64,000 nt of DNA, taken from the NCBI GenBank assembly GCA_003574895.1, contig PJFB01000001.1, positions 620,001 through 684,000 of the forward strand, in the 5' to 3' direction. This DNA is from Geobacter sp. GTDB lineage: Bacteria > Desulfobacterota > Desulfuromonadia > Geobacterales > Pseudopelobacteraceae. Each line of letters begins with the position of its first letter. The stretch's first letter is position 1. Under the pieces are notes generated by a model. The model was not told the DNA's origin. It made no database searches and was given only the letters and a program-made list of their open reading frames with translations. A program made the position numbers and the translations under genes. This document shows positions 26,032-35,006 of this stretch, one piece after another.

Positions 26032-28569
26032 TTATTTGTAACCAGCCATTTCGTCGAACTGCAGATACTTGTAGATTTTCTCTTTGTTCGGCTCCACTTT
26101 TTCCTTATAGATCTTCAGGAACTCGGCCGGGGTGGGGAGTTTACCCATCAGCGCGGTAACTGCGCCGAGCTCGGCCGAACCGAGGAAGACCTTGGCGCCG
26201 TCACCAATACGGTCATCGAAGTTGCGCGTCGAGGTGGAGAACATGTTCACGCCATCGGGCACGCGGGCCTGGTTGCCCATGCAGAGCGAGCAGCCGGCGA
26301 TTTCGATGCGGGCGCCAAAGGCGCTGTAGACGGAGAAATATGCTTCGTCTTTGAGCTGGGCCTGATCCATACGAGTCGGCGGGCAGATCCAGGTGCGGAC
26401 GTTGGGGTTGAACTTGCTGCCGCGCCAGATTTCAGCAGCAGCACGGAAGTGACCGATGTTGGTCATGCAGGAACCGAGGAACACGTCCTGGATAGCGGTG
26501 CCGGCCACATCAGACAGCAGCTTGACATCATCGGGATCGTTCGGGCAGGCCAGGATAGGCTCTTTGATGTCTTTCAGATCTATCTCGATCACTGCGGCGT
26601 AGTTGGCTCCTTTATCGGCTTTTAGCAGTTCCGGTTTCTTGAGCCATTTTTCCACGTCCTTGATACGCTTCTTGAGGGTGTTGGGGTCGGAGTAACCATC
26701 GGCGATCATTTTCTTCATCAGAGCGACGTTGGATTTCAGGTAGGTAGCCACGCTGGCCTCTGACAGCTGGATGCAGCCGGCAGCGGCGCTACGCTCGGCA
26801 GCGGCGTCAGTCAGCTCAAAACCCTGCTCGACAGTCAGTTCGGGCAGTCCTTCCATCTCAAGGATACGGCCATTGAATATGTTGACTTTGTTCTTTTTGG
26901 GCACGGTCAGAAGCCCCTGCTTGATGGCCCAGTAAGGAATTGCATTGACCGCATCACGCAGGGTGATGCCGGGGTTGAACTTGCCTTTGAAACGCACCAA
27001 TACGGATTCGGGCATATCAAGCGGCATGAAGCCCATGGCGCCGGCAAAGGCCACCAAGCCGGAACCGGCCGGGAAGGAAATGCCGATCGGAAAACGGGTG
27101 TGGGAGTCGCCGCCGGTGCCGACCGTGTCGGGCAGCAACAGGCGGTTCAACCAAGAGTGGATAACGCCGTCACCGGGACGCAGGGCAACGCCACCGCGCT
27201 CGGAAATGAAGCTGGGCAGGTTTTTGTGCATCTTCACATCGGCCGGTTTGGGATAAGCGGCTGTGTGGCAGAAGGACTGCATGAACATCGGAGCCTGGAA
27301 TTTGAGGCAGGCCAGTTCTTTCAACTCATCGGCGGTCATGGGGCCGGTGGTATCCTGGGAGCCGACCGTGGTCATCTTGGGCTCACAAGCCGTGCCCGGG
27401 AGGATGCCGTCAACGCCGCAAGCAACCCCAACCATTTTCTGGGCCAGGGAGAAGGCCTGCTTGGCCTTGGGCTTGGGATTGACCGGCAAGGTAAAGACAT
27501 CGGTCGGCTTCAGACCCAGGGCTTTGCGGGCCTTGTCGGTCACGGCACGACCAATGATCAGCGGAATACGGCCGCCGGCGCGGAATTCGTCGGGAACGGT
27601 GTTGGGGCTGATGGTGAGTTTGGAGAGTTCCTTCTTGCCGCTTTCATCGGTGATGACGCCTTTTTTGGTGTCAATGACGATCACGTCGCCGGTCTTCATA
27701 CCGGTCACGTCGGCTTTGAGGGGCAGAGCGCCGGAGTCCTGGGCGGTATTGAAGAATATCGGGGCAATGACGCCGCCGATGATCACGCCGGCGGTCTTCT
27801 TGTTGGGCACGCAGGGGATCTCTTCGCCGATTGCCCACAGCACGCTGTTGCAGGCCGATTTGCGTGAGGAGCCGGTACCGACAACGTCGCCCACAAAGGC
27901 AACCTGGAAACCCTCTTTGCGGAACTTGGCAATGGTGTCCAGACCGCCCTTGAAACGGGTCTTGCCCATGGCCAGGGCATGCAGTGGGATGTCCGGGCGG
28001 CTCCAGGCATCGCCGGCTGGTGAAAAGTCGTCTGTGTTGATTTCGCCATCAACCTTGAAAACTTTGACTTTGATCTGCTCGGGCACACCTTTGCGGTTGG
28101 TGAACCACTCGGCATCAGCCCAGGACTTGAGAACCTTGGCAGCGGCAGCGTTCTTGGCCTTGGCCAGGGCTGCGACTTCGTCAAAGGCGTCATAGACCAG
28201 GGTAATGCCACACAGGGCGGTAGCAGCCTCGTCAGCCAGTTTCTTGTCCTTGAGGGCTTCAACAAGCGGGGCCACATTGTAGCCGCCGATCATGGTGCCA
28301 AGCATCTTAATTGCATCAACAGGAGTGATAAGGGGGGATTTCTTCTTGGCGGTCACGATCTCGGCCAGGAATTCGGCTTTGACCTTGGCAGCCGGATCGA
28401 CGCCGGGGGAAACGCGGTTTTTGATCAAATTAAGCAGGAAATCTTCCTTGCCTTTAGGCGGCTTGACCAGCAATTTGCACAGTTCGGCGGTCTGCTCAGG
28501 GGTGAGCGGCAGCGCGGGGATACCCTGCTTGGCGCGTTCATTTTCATGCTGTAGATAGGCTTCGATCAT
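26032..28569 (-). CDS. acnB: Aconitate hydratase B
   Basis: AcnB interconverts citrate and isocitrate in the TCA cycle with a [4Fe-4S] cluster. The 845-residue protein has the AcnB order: N-terminal HEAT-like domain (1-160, MIEAYLQHENERAKQGIP), swivel domain (GDEINTDDFSPA-like, here VDGEINTDDFSPAG; GTGSSRKSACNSV), then the core with GGDSHTRFPIGISFPAGSG and cluster Cys residues in FLGSCMTNIGH and GCSLCMGNQARV. Length is usual. AAGGAGG precedes the ATG. An operator-like palindrome overlaps its likely promoter and is shared with frdCAB. Confidence 0.97.
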   Translation of the reverse strand: MIEAYLQHENERAKQGIPALPLTPEQTAELCKLLVKPPKGKEDFLLNLIKNRVSPGVDPAAKVKAEFLAEIVTAKKKSPLITPVDAIKMLGTMIGGYNVAPLVEALKDKKLADEAATALCGITLVYDAFDEVAALAKAKNAAAAKVLKSWADAEWFTNRKGVPEQIKVKVFKVDGEINTDDFSPAGDAWSRPDIPLHALAMGKTRFKGGLDTIAKFRKEGFQVAFVGDVVGTGSSRKSACNSVLWAIGEEIPCVPNKKTAGVIIGGVIAPIFFNTAQDSGALPLKADVTGMKTGDVIVIDTKKGVITDESGKKELSKLTISPNTVPDEFRAGGRIPLIIGRAVTDKARKALGLKPTDVFTLPVNPKPKAKQAFSLAQKMVGVACGVDGILPGTACEPKMTTVGSQDTTGPMTADELKELACLKFQAPMFMQSFCHTAAYPKPADVKMHKNLPSFISERGGVALRPGDGVIHSWLNRLLLPDTVGTGGDSHTRFPIGISFPAGSGLVAFAGAMGFMPLDMPESVLVRFKGKFNPGITLRDAVNAIPYWAIKQGLLTVPKKNKVNIFNGRILEMEGLPELTVEQGFELTDAAAERSAAAGCIQLSEASVATYLKSNVALMKKMIADGYSDPNTLKKRIKDVEKWLKKPELLKADKGANYAAVIEIDLKDIKEPILACPNDPDDVKLLSDVAGTAIQDVFLGSCMTNIGHFRAAAEIWRGSKFNPNVRTWICPPTRMDQAQLKDEAYFSVYSAFGARIEIAGCSLCMGNQARVPDGVNMFSTSTRNFDDRIGDGAKVFLGSAELGAVTALMGKLPTPAEFLKIYKEKVEPNKEKIYKYLQFDEMAGYK

Positions 28570-28640
28570 CTAGACTTCCTCCTTTGAGTTGGTTACTGTA
28601 GCTGACTATCGGGCGTGTCAAGAAGTTTTTACAGGGTTAA

Positions 28641-28661
28641 AGTGCATACTGTATACACTTT
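28641..28661. promoter_or_regulatory. Near-palindromic operator-like site upstream of acnB
   Basis: The arms AAGTGCATAC and GTATACACTT flank a central T; nine of ten pairs are complementary. The site overlaps the predicted -10 of the acnB promoter, the position of a repressor. The core TGCATACTGTATACA closely matches TGTATGCTGTATACA upstream of frdCAB (48324-48338, minus strand). The GTATAC core is of the kind bound by GntR/FadR-type regulators, but the regulator is not in the window. Confidence 0.65.
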
Positions 28662-28679
28662 ATGGGAAACGATGTCAAC
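28651..28679 (-). promoter_or_regulatory. Candidate acnB promoter
   Basis: TTGACA at 28674-28679 and TATACA at 28651-28656 on the minus strand are 17 bases apart. The -10 hexamer lies inside the palindrome. A second TTGACA near 28615-28620 lacks a good -10. Confidence 0.55.
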
Positions 28680-28709
28680 GAAATCAGACACAATGTTTGA
28701 ATCGATTTT

Positions 28710-29513
28710 CTACCAAACCGTAACCCCGGCGTATCCCACAACCTGACGGTTGTCGCCGGTAACGTCGCCGCTGGTGGCGTACGCGACCAGATCTGCCCGA
28801 GTAGCCCCCAAAGCCCCAGCTGCCGAGAGCATAATCGCCGAAGGCACTACACCGCACATGGTAATCTGTTCCTTGCGGCAGACTTCCAGCAACCCCTTAG
28901 GGTCTAGGGCCAAGACACGCCCCAGGGCAAGCTCGTCCTTACGCTTGGCCGAGTCTGCCGACTCGTAGTGGGTCATATCGGAACTGGCCACGATCAGCAC
29001 ATCTTCGCCAAAACTGCGCAAAGCCGTTGCGATCCCCGCCCCAATCCGGCGCACTGCGTCAAAATCGGCGTGGCCCAGGCAAATTGCGGATATGGCGACA
29101 TCAGGACGCAAGTAACGGATAAAAGGGAGTTGCACTTCCAAGGAATGTTCGTACTGGTGGGCAATGGGATCGGATTGGACAAATGGGACGTGCTGTAAAA
29201 GAAACCTGGTCAGATCGGCATCTACAGGTACCGGGCCGAGCGGAGTCAACCATTCCCCGGCTGGATGAAGAGCCGCGGCAGCCCCCAGCCCCCTGTGATT
29301 GGGTCCAAGGATCAGCACCCTGGACGGAATTTCGACGGCGGCGTAAACCTTGCCCGCCACGGCACCTGAATACATGTAACCGGCATGGGGAGCAATAATG
29401 CCGGTTACCTTTCTTTTCCTCTCTGTAAAGGGTATCAGCGCTGCCAGTTCGCGGCTCAATTCTGGGCCGCTGCCAGTGTAAAACTGACCTGCCACTGCCG
29501 GATGACGTTGCAT
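28710..29513 (-). CDS. amrB: AmmeMemoRadiSam system protein B (MEMO1 family)
   Basis: The 267-residue MEMO-like protein has the family motifs FYTGSGPELSREL, IIAPHAGYMYSGAVAG (metal-binding His), ILGPNHRG, EHSLEVQLPF and SSDMTHYE. MEMO proteins share a fold with extradiol dioxygenases. In bacteria they travel with the radical SAM protein AmrS and AmrA in a system of unknown function, but neither partner is next to it here. GAGGTG precedes the ATG. It is last in the minus-strand M50-trpS-scpA-scpB-amrB run. Confidence 0.92.
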   Translation of the reverse strand: MQRHPAVAGQFYTGSGPELSRELAALIPFTERKRKVTGIIAPHAGYMYSGAVAGKVYAAVEIPSRVLILGPNHRGLGAAAALHPAGEWLTPLGPVPVDADLTRFLLQHVPFVQSDPIAHQYEHSLEVQLPFIRYLRPDVAISAICLGHADFDAVRRIGAGIATALRSFGEDVLIVASSDMTHYESADSAKRKDELALGRVLALDPKGLLEVCRKEQITMCGVVPSAIMLSAAGALGATRADLVAYATSGDVTGDNRQVVGYAGVTVW

Positions 29514-29605
29514 TGTCGCACCTCACTGTACAAAAAAAGATTACTTGGGGCACTGTTTTGCGGTCGCCCCGGCTTTGGCTGATGTCGGTCCGCTCCTACA
29601 TGGAG

Positions 29606-30157
29606 TTATTCCAGCGGCAATTCCTCCTGCTGATCAAAATGCGGGGCCTCGTCCAAGGATTGAATTTCCTTAAGTGTAGGAAGACCTTTCAGGTCCTTAA
29701 GCCCGAATATTTCGAGGAATTCTTTTGTCGTGCCATAGATCAGCGGCCGGCCCGGGATATCCTTTTTCCCCAAGATCCTGACCAGCTTCTTTTCCAGCAG
29801 GGTCTTGAGAACACCCCCGCAATCCACCCCCCGCAGATACTCTATCTCGGTTCTGGTCACAGGTTGGCGATAAGCTACTATGGCCAACGTTTCCATTGCT
29901 GATGGGGAAAATTTGACCGTCTTGGCTTTGAGATGGCGAACCACAAACTGCTGATAGTCGGGACTGGTCCTGAATTGCCAGCCACCGGCAACCTCTTCCA
30001 GGACAACCCCCCTACCCGCGTAAAAATCGACAAGCTCTTTCAGCCCTACCTTTATATCCTCGCGCTCGTATTCAGGGAGCATATCACAGATTCTGTCCAG
30101 GGAAAGGGGCGAGTCGGCGGCAAAGACAACGCTTTCGATAATGGCGTTCAGAGACAT
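29606..30157 (-). CDS. scpB: Segregation and condensation protein B
   Basis: ScpB is the winged-helix (kite) partner of ScpA and SMC in chromosome condensation and segregation. The 183-residue protein has SLNAIIESVVFAADSPLSL at the start and the conserved ETLAIVAYRQPVTRTEIEYLRGVD and RPLIYGTTKEFLEIFGLKDL. Length fits the family. The start lies 18 bases after scpA, the usual order. Confidence 0.95.
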   Translation of the reverse strand: MSLNAIIESVVFAADSPLSLDRICDMLPEYEREDIKVGLKELVDFYAGRGVVLEEVAGGWQFRTSPDYQQFVVRHLKAKTVKFSPSAMETLAIVAYRQPVTRTEIEYLRGVDCGGVLKTLLEKKLVRILGKKDIPGRPLIYGTTKEFLEIFGLKDLKGLPTLKEIQSLDEAPHFDQQEELPLE

Positions 30158-30175
30158 GCGCGTTAAATCAATCCT

Positions 30176-30973
30176 TTATTCATGGGGAGCCTCCGCGGCA
30201 TCGTTTGCCACGGCCGGTACAAACCAGATGCTGCCATGGGGTTCATTCTGGAAGATGCGGATCAGTTTCAGTCGGCAGAGTTCCAGCATTGCCAGGAAGG
30301 TGACGATAACCCGTTCCCGGGTTGAATCCTCGTCTACTATTTCGTCGAACCGCAGGGTATCTTGTTCCTGAAGCAGGGCAAGGATCTCGTTGATGCAATC
30401 CGCTATATTGAAGGTATCTGCCGCGGCTACGTAGTGGAAACTGTCGGCCGGGATACGGGCCAGCAAGGCGCGGAAGGCGTCCACCAAGTCAAAAAGGCCC
30501 AATTCCAGCGGTCCTTCATCGACCTGACCCGCATTCGGCAAGGGTTCCTGGCAGCCACGGGTAAAGACCTCGCGCCCCAGGAGTGCCCGAGACTCCAGGA
30601 CCATGCCGGCCTCCTTGTACTGCTGGTACTCCAGGAGACGCCGGATCAGTTCGGCGCGGGGATCCGGCTCTTCCTCTCCTTCTTCTTCCTGCTCTTCCTT
30701 GGGCAGGAGCATGCGCGATTTGATATGCAGCAGAGTCGATGCCATCAGAAGGAAATCTCCGGCCACTTCCAGGTTGAGATCCTTCATCAGCTTGATGTAA
30801 TCAAGGTACTGCCTGGTAATGACCGAGATCGGGATGTCGTAGATGTCCAGCTCGTTTTTACGAATCAGGTGCAGAAGCAGGTCCAACGGCCCTTCGAATT
30901 TTTCCAGGCGCACGTTGTAGATCTCCTGGAATCCTTCCAGGCTCGGATTTTCCTCTTGCGCCAGTTTCAGCAT
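30176..30973 (-). CDS. scpA: Segregation and condensation protein A
   Basis: ScpA is the kleisin that bridges SMC heads. The 265-residue protein shows the N-terminal signature FEGPLDLLLHLIRKNELDIYDI, an acidic linker (EEQEEEGEEEPD, about 110-121) and the C-terminal winged-helix segment ERVIVTFLAMLELCRLKLI. It lies 25 bases after trpS and just before scpB. No strong ribosome site is visible, so coupling to trpS translation is possible. Confidence 0.95.
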   Translation of the reverse strand: MLKLAQEENPSLEGFQEIYNVRLEKFEGPLDLLLHLIRKNELDIYDIPISVITRQYLDYIKLMKDLNLEVAGDFLLMASTLLHIKSRMLLPKEEQEEEGEEEPDPRAELIRRLLEYQQYKEAGMVLESRALLGREVFTRGCQEPLPNAGQVDEGPLELGLFDLVDAFRALLARIPADSFHYVAAADTFNIADCINEILALLQEQDTLRFDEIVDEDSTRERVIVTFLAMLELCRLKLIRIFQNEPHGSIWFVPAVANDAAEAPHE

Positions 30974-30998
30974 CTGTTGAAGGTTTCGCTCTTCAAGA

Positions 30999-31979
30999 CT
31001 AGATTTTCAGGGCGGCCCGAGCCTCGGCCATAACAGCATCTGATGTCAAGGAGGCCTTTTGACTGCCATCACGCAGCAGATCATCCACGAAACCAGGATT
31101 GGCGGCCAATTCAACTCGTTTGGCCCTGCATGGCGCCAGGCGTTCGTTCATGCAAGCCGCCAGGACCCGCTTGCACTCTACACACCCAATGGCAGCGTTT
31201 CGGCAAGCGGGAACAATCTCATCCAGCTTCTCCTGGGGCACGTAGATACGGTGCAGGTTGAATGCCACGCAGACGTCCGGTTCGCCAGGATCGGTGCGAC
31301 GGATACGGGCCGGGTCGGTCATCATGGACAGAACCTTTTTGGTGGTATCCTCGGCCGTATCCGAGAGATAGATGGAATTGCCGTAGGACTTGCTCATCTT
31401 GCGGCCATCCAGGCCGAGTAGCTTGGGGGTTTCGGTCAAAAGCGCCTCTGGCTCGGGAAACACCCGGCCGTAAAGGTGATTGAAACGTCGGGCAATCTCG
31501 CGGGTTATCTCAAGGTGGGGCAACTGGTCCTGCCCCACCGGTACCCTGGTGGCCTTGTACAGGATGATGTCGGCCGCCATCAGCACCGGGTAACCCAGGA
31601 AACCGAAGGTGGAAAGGTCCTTGGCCTCCAGATTCTCCTGCATTTCCTTGTAGGTGGGGCAACGCTCCAACCACGAAACCGGCGTGATCATGGAGAGGAT
31701 CAGGTTCAACTCGGCATGGTGCGGCACCAGGCTCTGCCTGAAGACCAGGCATTTTGCGGGGTCCAGGCCAAACGCCACCCAGTCCAGCACCATCTCGCGG
31801 ATGTTGTCCCTGATCCCGGCGGTATCGGCATATTCGGTGGTAAGTGAATGCCAGTCGGCAACGAAAAAGAAACAGTCGAATTCCTCCTGAATGCGAATCC
31901 AGTTTTCCAGTACACCATGAAAATGCCCGATGTGCAGCCGGCCGGTAGGCCTCATGCCGCTGACAACACGTTGTTTCAT
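30999..31979 (-). CDS. trpS: Tryptophanyl-tRNA synthetase
   Basis: This class I synthetase charges tRNA-Trp. The 326-residue enzyme has the HIGH-like RLHIGHFHG, the Trp pocket region (VPVGQDQLPHLEITREIA) and the KMSKS loop GRKMSKSYGN. Length is usual. AAAGGAG stands 11 bases before the ATG. It lies 22 bases after the M50 protease gene in a trpS-scpAB arrangement common in Geobacter relatives. Confidence 0.96.
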   Translation of the reverse strand: MKQRVVSGMRPTGRLHIGHFHGVLENWIRIQEEFDCFFFVADWHSLTTEYADTAGIRDNIREMVLDWVAFGLDPAKCLVFRQSLVPHHAELNLILSMITPVSWLERCPTYKEMQENLEAKDLSTFGFLGYPVLMAADIILYKATRVPVGQDQLPHLEITREIARRFNHLYGRVFPEPEALLTETPKLLGLDGRKMSKSYGNSIYLSDTAEDTTKKVLSMMTDPARIRRTDPGEPDVCVAFNLHRIYVPQEKLDEIVPACRNAAIGCVECKRVLAACMNERLAPCRAKRVELAANPGFVDDLLRDGSQKASLTSDAVMAEARAALKI

Positions 31980-32001
31980 CAGATCGTTGCTCCTTTGGTA
32001 T

Positions 32002-32682
32002 TTATCTCATCATCAGATGGGTTACACCCAGCACCAGCATGCTCTGCGGACCCGCCAGCAGTTGAATCGCAAGATTGAGGAGCGGGGAGATGACATATGA
32101 AAACACGTTGGTGAAAAACACCAGTACAATGATAATTATCATCCCATAGGGCTCAATGCGCGCCAGGGCGTTTGCCTGCTGTTGCGGCAGCAGGCCCACC
32201 ATCACCCGCCCGCCATCAAGGGGCGGCACCGGAATCATGTTGAAGATTGCCAGCAGCAGGTTGATGTAGACCGAAAAGGCCAGCATCATGATCAGGGGTT
32301 CCATGAACAGCGCCAAGGAAGAACCTGGCATGGCAGGGCTCCCGAAAGCCACTACTCCGCGCAGGAGAAAGGCAGAGATCGTTGCCAGGCTGATGTTCGT
32401 GATAGGTCCGGCCGCGGCAACCCAGATCATGTCCCGCTTGGGATTGCGCAGGTTCGAAAACACCACCGGCACCGGCTTGGCCCAGCCGATCCCAATGACA
32501 AAGATCATTATTGTTCCGATGATGTCGATATGCTTGAAGGGATTGAGGGTCAATCTCCCCATCATGCGGGCCGTAGGATCACCAAAACGCCAGGCAACCA
32601 GGCCGTGGGAAACCTCGTGACAGACAATGGCCAGCATGCCTGGCACCAGCATGACCGACAGCTTGAAAAGCAATTCATCCAT
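32002..32682 (-). CDS. Site-2 protease-like M50 metalloprotease
   Basis: The 226-residue membrane protein has the zinc motif HEVSH at residues 22-26 inside the first helix and the third-ligand region LDGGRV near residue 160, with about five spans. It lacks the PDZ domain of RseP and belongs to the short M50 group. Such proteases cut membrane proteins within the bilayer; the substrate is unknown. It is first in a minus-strand run with trpS and scpAB and has a promoter candidate. Confidence 0.9.
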   Translation of the reverse strand: MDELLFKLSVMLVPGMLAIVCHEVSHGLVAWRFGDPTARMMGRLTLNPFKHIDIIGTIMIFVIGIGWAKPVPVVFSNLRNPKRDMIWVAAAGPITNISLATISAFLLRGVVAFGSPAMPGSSLALFMEPLIMMLAFSVYINLLLAIFNMIPVPPLDGGRVMVGLLPQQQANALARIEPYGMIIIIVLVFFTNVFSYVISPLLNLAIQLLAGPQSMLVLGVTHLMMR

Positions 32683-32720
32683 TCAGATTCCTTGAAAAAG
32701 TGGTGACAAACAAGCATGTA

Positions 32721-32749
32721 GTACTAACAGAGTACAAGGTTAAAGTCAA
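32721..32749 (-). promoter_or_regulatory. Candidate promoter of the M50-trpS-scpAB-amrB run
   Basis: TTGACT at 32744-32749 and TAGTAC at 32721-32726 (minus strand) are 17 bases apart, about 40 bases before the protease ATG. Confidence 0.5.
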
Positions 32750-32807
32750 TTGGACCCGAGATGTGGTGTTGATTCGCCTATTTGATCGTGACATTCCGGG
32801 TACGCTT

Positions 32808-32825
32808 GATAGTATTGAAACTATC
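32808..32825. repeat. Perfect 6-bp inverted repeat upstream of the YyaL-like gene
   Basis: GATAGT and ACTATC are separated by ATTGAA, about 85 bases before the start of the thioredoxin-domain gene. It could be an operator or a transcript hairpin. No matching copy was noticed elsewhere. Confidence 0.4.
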
Positions 32826-32909
32826 GGCTGCACAGTATGAAAGGTGTGTCAATGCAGCTGACCAACTTCTCATCAGATAACAACTATACCTAGGAAGGGC
32901 GGAGAAACC

Positions 32910-35006
32910 ATGACCACTGCACGCAACCTTGGCGAGCATATCGCAGAACTGTTAAACATCGACAAAAGCACACTCCCTCCCGATGGCGGCGACCATTTCA
33001 ATCGTCTGATCTTTGCCAAAAGCCCCTACCTGCTCCAGCATGCCGAAAACCCGGTGGCCTGGTACGAATGGGGTGATGCGGCCTTTGAAAAGGCCAGGAG
33101 CGAAAACCTGCCCGTCTTTCTCTCCATTGGTTACGCCACCTGCCACTGGTGCCATGTCATGGCGCACGAATCCTTCGAAGACCAGGAAGTGGCCACCGTC
33201 CTGAACCGATATTTCATCTGCATCAAGGTTGACCGGGAAGAACGGCCGGATATCGACGACTTCTACATGACTGTCTCCCACCTGCTGACCGGGAGCGGGG
33301 GCTGGCCCCTGAACATCTTCCTGACTCCGGACAAGCGCCCCTTCCTGGCCATCAGCTATCTGCCCAAACATGGCCACGGCCAAGGGAGCGGACTCATGGA
33401 ACTGCTGGCCAACGTCACCACGCTCTGGCGCCAGAGATCGGACCTGATCGACAAGAACTGCAATGGCGTCATGGAGGCGCTGGGAAACATCTCCAGCCCT
33501 GTCCCACAACAGAGCGCCGACCTGGCGGAACTCTGCCGCCAGGCCTTTGAACAGCTGCAACGGATGTACGACTGGGAAAGGGGCGGCTTTGGCGCGGCCC
33601 CGAAGTTTCCCATGCCAATCTATATCAGCTGGCTGATCGAACAGTCCCGAAGCGGAAACAAACTGGCCCTGAAGCTGGCATTGCCAACACTGCAATCGAT
33701 ACGTTTCGGCGGCATCTGGGACCAGTTGGGAGGCGGCCTGCACCGCTACTCAACGGACCGGGAATGGCTCGTACCCCACTTTGAAAAGATGCTCTACGAC
33801 CAGGCTCTGGTGGCATTTTCGGCACTGGAGGCCTTCCAGGTCAGCGGCGATGGACTGTTCCTGCAGATGGCCGAGGATATCTTCGTCTTTGTCGAACGGG
33901 AATTGCGCGCGCCGGGCGGCGCCTTCTGTGGAGCCCTGGATGCCGACTCGGAGAGGGTGGAAGGTAAATTCTATATCTGGGACGAACAGGAGATCACGGC
34001 AATTCTCGGCCAAGACGCCGAGCTCTTCTGCCGTTTCTTCGATGTGACCGAAAAAGGCAACTTCGAGGGCCACACCATCCTCAACATCCCGGCTTGGCTG
34101 GATGAGTTCTGCGACCGCGAGGGCTGCGACCAGCAGGAGACTGAACAGGTCCTGGAGCGGTGCCGGGCCGGGCTGCTGGCGCAGCGTGAAACACGCATCC
34201 GGCCGTTCCGCGACGACAAGGTCATCACCGCCTGGAACGGCCTGATGATCGCGGCCCTGGCCAGGGGCGCCTCGGTCAGCGGCAAGAGCGAGTATATGGA
34301 ACTTGCCTGCCGGAGCGCCAGCTTCATCCTGGCAAACATGCGCCGGGACGATGGCAGGCTGCTACGCAGCTTCCTGAACGGCGCCTCAGCAGTGCCAGCC
34401 TTCCTGGAGGATTACGCCGACTTGGCCTTTGGCCTGCTGGAACTATTCGAGGCCACCCTGGACTCTAACTGGCTGGATGAATCATTGCGGTTGACCGAAG
34501 AAGCTTTGCAACTGTTCCGCGATCCGGCCACCGGCTATCTCGTCACGATCGGCAATGATGCGGAGCAGATGCCGGCGCAGTTTTCCCTGGACCATGACGG
34601 AGTAACCCCTTCGGCAGTCTCCATGATGACGCAGGTCCTGGCGCGGCTCTCCTACACCTGCAACCGGTCGGATCTGGCCGATTATGCCCACCAGGCCCTG
34701 TCGGGGCGACTGGCAGTGGCCGAACACCAGCCGCTGGCCCACCTTGGCGCCCTGCGTGCCTTGGCAATGCTGGAGACCGAACCGGTCACCATCACCTTCA
34801 ATGGCAGCCCGGGTAAAGGGGAAATCAGCCACCTGCTCGCCATTGTCAGGCGCCACACCCTGAATGGCTGCACCATCAGGAGAGGCCAGGAGTCTACTGA
34901 TGCGGTCGGCGTACAGGTATGCGGGGCCGGCAGTTGCCATCCAGCCGTCCGGGACGCCTCTGAACTGGATACCCTGCTGGGAAGGTTGTTCAGCGCGGTC
35001 AGGTGA
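32910..35006 (+). CDS. YyaL/DUF255 thioredoxin-domain protein
   Basis: The 698-residue protein begins with the DUF255 thioredoxin-like domain: [21 protein letters not shown], then the CxxC site [15 protein letters not shown] (Cys78, Cys81) and [17 protein letters not shown] large alpha/alpha barrel region follows (about 200-690), with [25 protein letters not shown]. The family includes human SPATA20. Its activity is unknown, though a redox or epimerase-like role is often guessed. GGAG precedes the ATG. Its end overlaps the convergent radical SAM gene by 8 bases. Confidence 0.9.
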   Translation: MTTARNLGEHIAELLNIDKSTLPPDGGDHFNRLIFAKSPYLLQHAENPVAWYEWGDAAFEKARSENLPVFLSIGYATCHWCHVMAHESFEDQEVATVLNRYFICIKVDREERPDIDDFYMTVSHLLTGSGGWPLNIFLTPDKRPFLAISYLPKHGHGQGSGLMELLANVTTLWRQRSDLIDKNCNGVMEALGNISSPVPQQSADLAELCRQAFEQLQRMYDWERGGFGAAPKFPMPIYISWLIEQSRSGNKLALKLALPTLQSIRFGGIWDQLGGGLHRYSTDREWLVPHFEKMLYDQALVAFSALEAFQVSGDGLFLQMAEDIFVFVERELRAPGGAFCGALDADSERVEGKFYIWDEQEITAILGQDAELFCRFFDVTEKGNFEGHTILNIPAWLDEFCDREGCDQQETEQVLERCRAGLLAQRETRIRPFRDDKVITAWNGLMIAALARGASVSGKSEYMELACRSASFILANMRRDDGRLLRSFLNGASAVPAFLEDYADLAFGLLELFEATLDSNWLDESLRLTEEALQLFRDPATGYLVTIGNDAEQMPAQFSLDHDGVTPSAVSMMTQVLARLSYTCNRSDLADYAHQALSGRLAVAEHQPLAHLGALRALAMLETEPVTITFNGSPGKGEISHLLAIVRRHTLNGCTIRRGQESTDAVGVQVCGAGSCHPAVRDASELDTLLGRLFSAVR

